Below are positions 42,289-47,702 of a DNA stretch of 47,702 nt, piece by piece. A program made the position numbers and the translations under genes. Within the stretch, counting starts at the first letter, position 1; the number at the start of each line of letters is the position of its first letter. The stretch comes from a virus, in IMG/VR virus record IMGVR_UViG_3300042935_001876, positions 1-47,702 of that record, one strand, 5' to 3'. The notes below the pieces were generated by a model, which ran no database searches, had not been told where the DNA came from, and saw only the letters and a program-made list of their open reading frames with translations.

Positions 42289-43419
42289 ATGGCAGAAGAT
42301 ATTATTACAATATACCCATTAAGCGTTGATGTGAATGTTAAAAAAACATCTGGTATTGGTAGAAAGGATGGGTCGCTTGAAATATTAGTATCAGGTGGGT
42401 TAGGTGGGTATATTATAAATGTTAATGGTAAATTAAATACAGGAAATATATTAACAGGTCTGGCATCTGGAGATTATATTATATTGGTTAATAATCCAGA
42501 TTCTGGTCAGAGCATTAGTTTAACAAAAATTATTGAGGATCCAGTTGAACCAACTTATTGTACAAGATTTTTCCCGTTTCGTAATTTTTTAAATGATACT
42601 GGTAACACAACTTGTGATTATATATGTTCATCAAGCACATTAAGTCTTACCTTTTTTGTATATGCAAGAGGTAATACATTTGGTGAATTAAATAGTACAT
42701 TATATAGGGGGTCAAGTAGTGCAGATTCAAAATCAAAATGTGAGGCTGGAATTAATATTTGGCCATCAGGGGATACAAGTTATAGGAAATTAAAATATAA
42801 TAATTTTTGCCATTCAATTAGTGATTTAGGTGTTGTTACAGGGAGAACAAAATGTTTAGATATTGTTACAGCATCTGGTGGTACTTGGGCAATAGAAAAT
42901 TTGAAAGTAACAACATTTAGAGATGGGACAGATATACCATTTGTTGCATCAACAACAGACTTAAATAATATTTCAGGACCAGCATATACCTATTATAATT
43001 TCAATTCAGGGCTTGGGGATATTTATGGTTATCTATATAATTATGCTGCTATTACAGATGCAAGAAATTTGGCACCAAATGGATACCATATACCAACAAA
43101 AACTGAGTGGGATAATATATTTTTGGCATCAGAAATTAATGGTGTGAGTGGTGGTGGTAAATTAAAAGAACGCAATTTATGGTTTGAACCAAATTTGGGT
43201 GCAGAAGACTTATATAATTTCTCATTGGTTGGTGGTGGTGGTTTGATAAATAATAATTTCATAAATAATAAAATTAATGGATATTATTGGACAACTACCA
43301 ATACTGGTTTTGCAAATAAAAATTATATTGGATTGTTTTCATATAATGAATTATCAATGAGTTATATTGAAAATGTTGGGTTGAATTCATTTTATTCTGT
43401 TAGATTAAAAAAAGATTAA
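42289..43419 (+). CDS. SprB-like plus FISUMP-domain tail protein
   Basis: A 376-aa protein. Residues about 15-85 form a SprB-like repeat (GRKDGSLEILVSGGLGGYII, then LTGLASGDYIILVNN). A Cys-rich middle (TTCDYICSSS, then KCEAGINIW, NNFCHSISDLGVVTG) matches part of the protein at 21961. Residues about 195-376 are a FISUMP domain: GTWAIENLKVTTFRDG, DIYGYLYNYAAI, NGYHIPTKTEWDNI and the terminal SFYSVRLKKD. The domain shuffling relative to 12800 and 21961 suggests that the two adhesin blocks evolved by exchanging modules. A putative receptor-binding tail protein. Confidence 0.75.
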   Translation: MAEDIITIYPLSVDVNVKKTSGIGRKDGSLEILVSGGLGGYIINVNGKLNTGNILTGLASGDYIILVNNPDSGQSISLTKIIEDPVEPTYCTRFFPFRNFLNDTGNTTCDYICSSSTLSLTFFVYARGNTFGELNSTLYRGSSSADSKSKCEAGINIWPSGDTSYRKLKYNNFCHSISDLGVVTGRTKCLDIVTASGGTWAIENLKVTTFRDGTDIPFVASTTDLNNISGPAYTYYNFNSGLGDIYGYLYNYAAITDARNLAPNGYHIPTKTEWDNIFLASEINGVSGGGKLKERNLWFEPNLGAEDLYNFSLVGGGGLINNNFINNKINGYYWTTTNTGFANKNYIGLFSYNELSMSYIENVGLNSFYSVRLKKD

Positions 43420-43422
43420 TAT

Positions 43423-44478
43423 ATGGCAATTAATGATTTGTGTTTGAATGTTTATTTTGAGAATGATATTATAGGTCCATATAATTTTCAATATAGTGGA
43501 ATAACAAATGGCAAAAATTATTGGCATTCAACAGGAAGTTCAATGACAATAATTTGGAATTTAAGTAATAAATATTGGGAAGTTTTAAATTGGACAGGAG
43601 TTACAAATACAGCATTAAGAAGTGTAAATTCAAGTGATATACCAACAAGTGATTGGAAAATAAGGGGTGTTGCACCAAAGAATGATGTTTTGGTTACATA
43701 TGGTGAATGTGATGGATATTCACCCATTTTATTAAGGTCAAAAATAACAAACAATAGTTGTGTTGGAAATTGTGATGGTGTTATTGTGGCATCATCTTTA
43801 GGGGGCATTAAGCCTTATGTATATTCAATAAATAATGGTCAAACATATTCAAGTTCACCAATTTTTAAGGGTATTTGTGAAGGCCAATATAATTTATATG
43901 TTTCAGGTCAAACAGGTGGTGTAGCTTCAATTGTTTCAAATGTTTCTTCAGAAAATGAATTATCAAGATATGAAATTAATTTATCAAATATTTCAGAGCA
44001 ATTTATATCAGATGATACAATTCAAACAACATGGAAATTAAATATTAATCCAGAGTTAAAGGCTGGACATGTATTAACATTAACAATGAATGCAAATCTT
44101 GAAACTTCATTATACCAACCAGGTTCAGCAAGTACAAACAATATTATTTCAGTTTATAAAAATAATTCTTTGTTAACTCCAAACATAATATCAAATTCAT
44201 TGGCAACAAACAGACCATATTGTTCGCCAAATTTGATTAATACCACATATTCAGCATTAACTTATTCAACAACAATAATTAGTGGAGATACATTAACAGG
44301 GACAACAACATCCATTATAAATAATAATGGTTATCAAGTGGATTCAAATGGTTGCTCAACAAAGGTGGAACAAAAAAATACAATAAGAATTGATTCAGCC
44401 AAGATAAATACTTGCAGATGTTGTGAGATAATATTTAATTCTCAAAATTATGTTGGAATAAATTCACATATTAAATAA
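43423..44478 (+). CDS. Tail protein with a SprB-like repeat
   Basis: A 351-aa protein starting 3 nt after the FISUMP protein. The N-terminal 100 aa form a small globular domain (CLNVYFENDIIGPYNFQYSG; KYWEVLNWTGV). Residues about 105-170 are a SprB-like repeat (NNSCVGNCDGVIVASSLGGI, then KPYVYSINNGQTY, ICEGQYNLYVSG). The C-terminal half is beta-rich with clustered cysteines at the end (INTCRCCEIIF). It probably forms part of the adhesin complex with its neighbours; no catalytic motif. Confidence 0.68.
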   Translation: MAINDLCLNVYFENDIIGPYNFQYSGITNGKNYWHSTGSSMTIIWNLSNKYWEVLNWTGVTNTALRSVNSSDIPTSDWKIRGVAPKNDVLVTYGECDGYSPILLRSKITNNSCVGNCDGVIVASSLGGIKPYVYSINNGQTYSSSPIFKGICEGQYNLYVSGQTGGVASIVSNVSSENELSRYEINLSNISEQFISDDTIQTTWKLNINPELKAGHVLTLTMNANLETSLYQPGSASTNNIISVYKNNSLLTPNIISNSLATNRPYCSPNLINTTYSALTYSTTIISGDTLTGTTTSIINNNGYQVDSNGCSTKVEQKNTIRIDSAKINTCRCCEIIFNSQNYVGINSHIK

Positions 44479-44494
44479 TTATATATAAAAGATA

Positions 44495-46684
44495 ATGAGT
44501 TATATTTTAAAAAATACATCTGGAAAAATAATTACAAGAATAACTGATGTTGGTAGGAAGGCAATATCAAAGGGGTTGTTCAATATTTCTTATTTCCAAG
44601 TTGGAGATAGTGAGATTGATTATATTGGAGATAATATTACAAATAATAATGTATTAATGCCAGCTTTTTGCGAGCATAATGATAATGCTGGTGGGTATAA
44701 TGTTAACAAACAAAATGTAAAATATCCCTACTTTCTAAATGGTGCAATTGGTACAACATATGGAATTCCATTTAATGAGTCAACAATAAAGGAATTTTAT
44801 AATTTGGCAACAGATAAGGGATTTTTTGTTAGTGGAGTTACAACATATTCAGCCCAGACAACATCAGCATATACGGTTTCATCAAATTATATTGCAAGTA
44901 TGCCAACAATAACTGGTCAAACAAGTTTATTGTTATCAGCAAATACATGTTCAGCAACAACTGGTGTTCCAAAAGTTGGTGATTTTCTTACCATTATTTT
45001 AGATGGTGTTGGGGATTGTGGTAGCATAAGAAATTCTTTTCCAATATTGACTTATAAGATTAGTGCATCAACAATAAGTGGTAGTAATTATATTGTTGGA
45101 TTGGATAGAAACCTACCAATATATTCAGCAAAGACAAGTGGAGGTGAGATAGCAAGATGTTTAATTTATCCATCAGGGATGACTGCGTTATATGATAGTG
45201 TTACACCAATGCCAAATTGGTCAAATGATGTTTTTAATTATGAAACGATTTGTGATACATCAGCAACAGTAGATACAAGAGTTTGGAATATGAATATTCC
45301 TTGGTCGCAAACTGTGGCAGGAATAACAGGGGATACTTATGAGGATTATACAAAATATGGATCACAATCATATTTGGGAACAAAAGAATATTTGTATTCA
45401 AATTCTGGGCAAACATTATCAAGTGATAATGGTGCAGTTTATTATTATGATTCAAGATTGAATAAAATTATTGTTGAATCAAAAAATCAAAAAGCAGTTG
45501 CAGTAATTCATTATACAAATCAATCTATTGATAATGTTTATGGGGAAAAATTTGCAACAATGCCATTTGATGTTGCTGACCCAAAGGATACTAATGATTT
45601 GGCAAGAAAATTTAAATTAACAATTCCAACATTGATGTGGCATAAGTCTGATGGTTCAAGTATTGGGCAAAGTTTTTATATTGATCCCCCAAATGAACCA
45701 GGTAAATCTATTCCATATTATATCAAATCAACAAAGAATTCTGATATGAATCAGCCGGGCATTCGTTTCTTTAATTTATGGGATACAAATGAAAATTCAA
45801 AAAATGAGTTAAATAGAGTAGGAAGGGTTTTTCCTGATAGTAAAATTGTGGTTATTGATGATGATGAATTGGTTGCGGCATTGTCATATAAATCAAATAG
45901 GAATTGGACATTACCTGCACCAGAAGTTAGTTTAATAACACCAAATTTATTTGATACAGATACATCAAATGATATTGGTGTTTTGACTGGGGATGGAAAA
46001 ACTTTATGGGTTACATATCGTTTGGATTCAACAGGGTTTACAAATTCATTACATTGCAATTATTATCAAAATATTGTTGGTCCTGATACTGGTTGTACAA
46101 TAACAGCTCAGAATGTTGCGGTTAAATTTGGGGAAGAATTTCCATTTTTATATACAAATAATAGTTTGTCAGGTTTTTCAGCAAATGAAATTAAAATTTT
46201 GGCACAAAGAACAAATACAAATAGTTTGCCAGAACCAAACCAATGGAGAATAATTGATTTTACAAGCCAGATTGCTTCAACAAAAATAAATGGATATATC
46301 CCAGAATCAGGTTTAACTAAAACAACATTTGTTATTACAGAATCAAATTACACAGCTGCAACAATATATGATTTGGCAAAATTCATTGATGTTCCTTTAA
46401 ATAGTCAACCAACAAAGTTAAATTTTGGGGATGAATATTATTTTTATGGAAACATTCAAACTGGAATTGTGGCAACAATATATGAAATGAAATATGCTGT
46501 TAATCTTGTTATAACACAATTTTCAACAACAACAAATCCAACTTATGTAACTGGTAAGAATAAGTATATTACTGAAATTGGACTTTACAATTCCAACAAA
46601 GAACTTATGGTTATATCAAAATTAAGTTCACCTATTGAGAGAGTTTTGGGGGATCAACAATTTAACATAAGTTTAGATTTTTAA
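44495..46684 (+). CDS. Large tail protein, possible fibre-connector
   Basis: A 729-aa structural protein. The start (MSYILKNTSGKIITRITDVG, then RKAISKG and YFQVGDSEIDY) resembles the N-terminus of P2 gpH-type tail-fibre/collar proteins, in which a short helix is followed by 'fxvGD'. The final segment YITEIGLYNSNKELMVISKL, then SPIERVLG, resembles the closing part of that same module, so the module may be split by a large beta-rich insertion of about 600 residues. A role linking fibres to the baseplate is inference. Its stop overlaps the RuvC-like gene's start (TAATG), which couples a structural gene to a DNA-processing gene. Confidence 0.65.
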   Translation: MSYILKNTSGKIITRITDVGRKAISKGLFNISYFQVGDSEIDYIGDNITNNNVLMPAFCEHNDNAGGYNVNKQNVKYPYFLNGAIGTTYGIPFNESTIKEFYNLATDKGFFVSGVTTYSAQTTSAYTVSSNYIASMPTITGQTSLLLSANTCSATTGVPKVGDFLTIILDGVGDCGSIRNSFPILTYKISASTISGSNYIVGLDRNLPIYSAKTSGGEIARCLIYPSGMTALYDSVTPMPNWSNDVFNYETICDTSATVDTRVWNMNIPWSQTVAGITGDTYEDYTKYGSQSYLGTKEYLYSNSGQTLSSDNGAVYYYDSRLNKIIVESKNQKAVAVIHYTNQSIDNVYGEKFATMPFDVADPKDTNDLARKFKLTIPTLMWHKSDGSSIGQSFYIDPPNEPGKSIPYYIKSTKNSDMNQPGIRFFNLWDTNENSKNELNRVGRVFPDSKIVVIDDDELVAALSYKSNRNWTLPAPEVSLITPNLFDTDTSNDIGVLTGDGKTLWVTYRLDSTGFTNSLHCNYYQNIVGPDTGCTITAQNVAVKFGEEFPFLYTNNSLSGFSANEIKILAQRTNTNSLPEPNQWRIIDFTSQIASTKINGYIPESGLTKTTFVITESNYTAATIYDLAKFIDVPLNSQPTKLNFGDEYYFYGNIQTGIVATIYEMKYAVNLVITQFSTTTNPTYVTGKNKYITEIGLYNSNKELMVISKLSSPIERVLGDQQFNISLDF

Positions 46685-47286
46685 TGGTAAATAAAATAGA
46701 TATTAATTCGCCCAAAGTATTGGGACTTGATGTGTCAACAAAGACAATTGGAATTGCTTTGTTTGATACTAATTCTGAAAAATTATTGGAATTAACACAT
46801 TTGTCGCCAATTCCAAAATCAGAAATGAATTCAAAGATAGAAGAACTTATTGTTAAGTCAACTTTATTCAAATTAAAATTGGAAGATTATAAAAATCTTG
46901 GAATAACAAAAGTAATTATAGAAGAACCATTATTAACTTCAAACAATGTAAATACTGTTGGTATATTAATGAGGTTTAATACATTAGTTTGTAAAGAAGT
47001 TTTTGATGTATTGAATATTATGCCAGAATTTATTTCAACATACAATGCAAGAAAGTTTGCTTATCCAGAATTAACTCAAAAGAATAAAAACGGTAAAGAA
47101 GTTTTGTTTGGGGGGTTGGACAAATCAATGGATAAGAAAAAATTAATATTGGATTTGGTTGCAGTGAAAGAACCCCAAATCACTTGGCATTACGACAAGA
47201 AGGGAAATTTGAAAAAAGAAAATTTTGACCAAACTGATGCTTATACAGCAGTCCTTGGATATATGAAGATGAAAAACATTTGGTAA
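46684..47286 (+). CDS. RuvC-like Holliday-junction resolvase
   Basis: A 200-aa protein of the RNase H-like RuvC group. Acidic catalytic positions are visible: Asp16 in LGLDVSTKTIGIALFD, Glu80/Glu81 in KVIIEEPLL, and Asp182/Asp185 in FDQTDAYTAVLGYMK near the C-terminus. This is the layout of phage RuvC-like endonucleases, which resolve branched DNA before packaging and during recombination. It directly precedes the primase gene, marking the change from structural to replication genes. Sequence-specific activity cannot be judged from here. Confidence 0.8.
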   Translation: MVNKIDINSPKVLGLDVSTKTIGIALFDTNSEKLLELTHLSPIPKSEMNSKIEELIVKSTLFKLKLEDYKNLGITKVIIEEPLLTSNNVNTVGILMRFNTLVCKEVFDVLNIMPEFISTYNARKFAYPELTQKNKNGKEVLFGGLDKSMDKKKLILDLVAVKEPQITWHYDKKGNLKKENFDQTDAYTAVLGYMKMKNIW

Positions 47287-47314
47287 TTCGCAAATTCTTA
47301 CATATATTTGCGAA
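47287..47314. promoter_or_regulatory. Perfect inverted repeat abutting the primase start codon
   Basis: TTCGCAAAT (47287-47295) and ATTTGCGAA (47306-47314) are perfect inverted repeats around a 10-nt spacer; together they fill the whole gap between the RuvC-like stop and the primase ATG at 47315. In mRNA the hairpin ends on the base before the start codon, which could control initiation; as DNA it could be an operator. Confidence 0.6.
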
Positions 47315-47702
47315 ATGGAGAATCAAGATAAAGAAATAGAAGTTATATTGGGTTTGATAAGTGATGTGATTGGTGAACCAGTCAAATCATTTACCACAAA
47401 ACACCAATACACATATAATTGCCCCCTTTGCGATGAAGGGGAGAATAAAGGCAATCTTGAAGTATCACTATTAAAACATTTATATCATTGTTGGAGCTGT
47501 GGTGATGATTCTGAAAAGACACATGGTCCACTTGGCAAGTTATTTGATGTATTTGGCACAAAGAAGCAAAAGAGATTATATGATTTGGTTAAACCTGAGA
47601 ACTTAAAGGTTAATGATATTTTTTATCCAAAATTAAGATTACCAGAGGGGTTTGTTACCTTTGAAGATTCTCATCCATTGCATATCCCTAGGAAAGAAGC
47701 AT
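47315..47702 (+). CDS. DNA primase, N-terminal zinc-finger part (truncated by window end)
   Basis: The first 129 residues of a protein that continues past the window. A four-ligand zinc ribbon is visible: Cys36-x2-Cys39 (YNCPLCDEG) and Cys59-x2-Cys62 (YHCWSCGD), with His58 alongside, as in the CHC2-type zinc-binding domain that opens DnaG-like primases and phage primase-helicases. After it comes a Lys-rich linker and LRLPEGFVTF, a Pro-Glu-Gly-Phe element often found just before the catalytic part. The role would be priming of phage DNA synthesis. Whether a TOPRIM and/or helicase domain follows cannot be seen. Confidence 0.75.
   Translation, partial: MENQDKEIEVILGLISDVIGEPVKSFTTKHQYTYNCPLCDEGENKGNLEVSLLKHLYHCWSCGDDSEKTHGPLGKLFDVFGTKKQKRLYDLVKPENLKVNDIFYPKLRLPEGFVTFEDSHPLHIPRKEA

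Noticed and set aside
1-47702. Prophage or integrated element
   Set aside because: No integrase, repressor, attachment sites or host genes visible; content fits a lytic phage contig.
1-47702. tRNA genes
   Set aside because: No cloverleaf-like GC-rich segment found by eye in the short gaps; a tRNA scan would be decisive.

Overview
The window looks like part of a large genome of a virulent, contractile-tailed phage (T4-like baseplate logic) infecting a Bacteroidota host, probably a flavobacterium-like organism. The phage call rests on a gp25-like and a gp6/baseplate-J-like protein in tandem, a P2 gpI-like tail protein, collagen-like fibres with an S74 intramolecular chaperone, and nrdAB, RuvC-like and primase genes. 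The host call is inference: the DNA is strongly AT-rich, starts mostly lack Shine-Dalgarno sequences (many are TAATATG or TAATG junctions), and the tail proteins use domains typical of Bacteroidota surface proteins (SprB repeats, FISUMP domain, PKD, Pro-Thr linkers).

Layout. 1-2.7 kb: nrdB-nrdA, closed by a symmetric terminator against a small minus-strand gene. 3.1-23.4 kb: a tightly packed plus-strand structural run of baseplate wedge proteins, a 1.7-kilo-residue protein with an unexpected multi-pass membrane segment, tail/baseplate proteins, and putative adhesins with seven SprB repeats, a FISUMP domain, PKD and Pro-Thr linkers. 23.5-30.1 kb: two collagen-like fibres; the larger carries about 620 residues of Gly-Thr-Ser-Gly-Ser-Ser repeat, a six-bladed kelch-like propeller and an S74 chaperone. 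30.1-33.7 kb: two unknown genes, three 2OG-Fe(II) oxygenases and a sulfotransferase. 33.7-36.6 kb: three tandem kelch-propeller paralogues. 36.7-40.3 kb: two convergent glycosyltransferase genes, one a GT4 fused to an iron-finger O-heptosyltransferase-like domain. 40.4-46.7 kb: more tail/adhesin genes and a tail-fibre-connector-like protein. 46.7 kb to the end: RuvC-like resolvase and the start of a primase, probably the edge of the replication module.

How the genes may work together. The most interesting inference is a virion-decoration system: hydroxylases, a sulfotransferase and two glycosyltransferases lie inside the tail-fibre locus, next to Ser/Thr-rich and Pro/Thr-rich repeats that would be natural acceptors. 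The kelch propellers and SprB/FISUMP modules look like a diversified receptor-binding repertoire. Most plus-strand units that follow a real intergenic gap are preceded by the octamer TATTTATA or a one-base variant, 11-22 nt before the start, suggesting a phage-specific promoter.

No gene-free stretch exceeds 300 bases; the largest gaps are 26008-26148 and 40258-40396. I saw no tRNA, CRISPR array, IS element, integrase or reverse transcriptase. All assignments are from reading the sequence; no database search was run.
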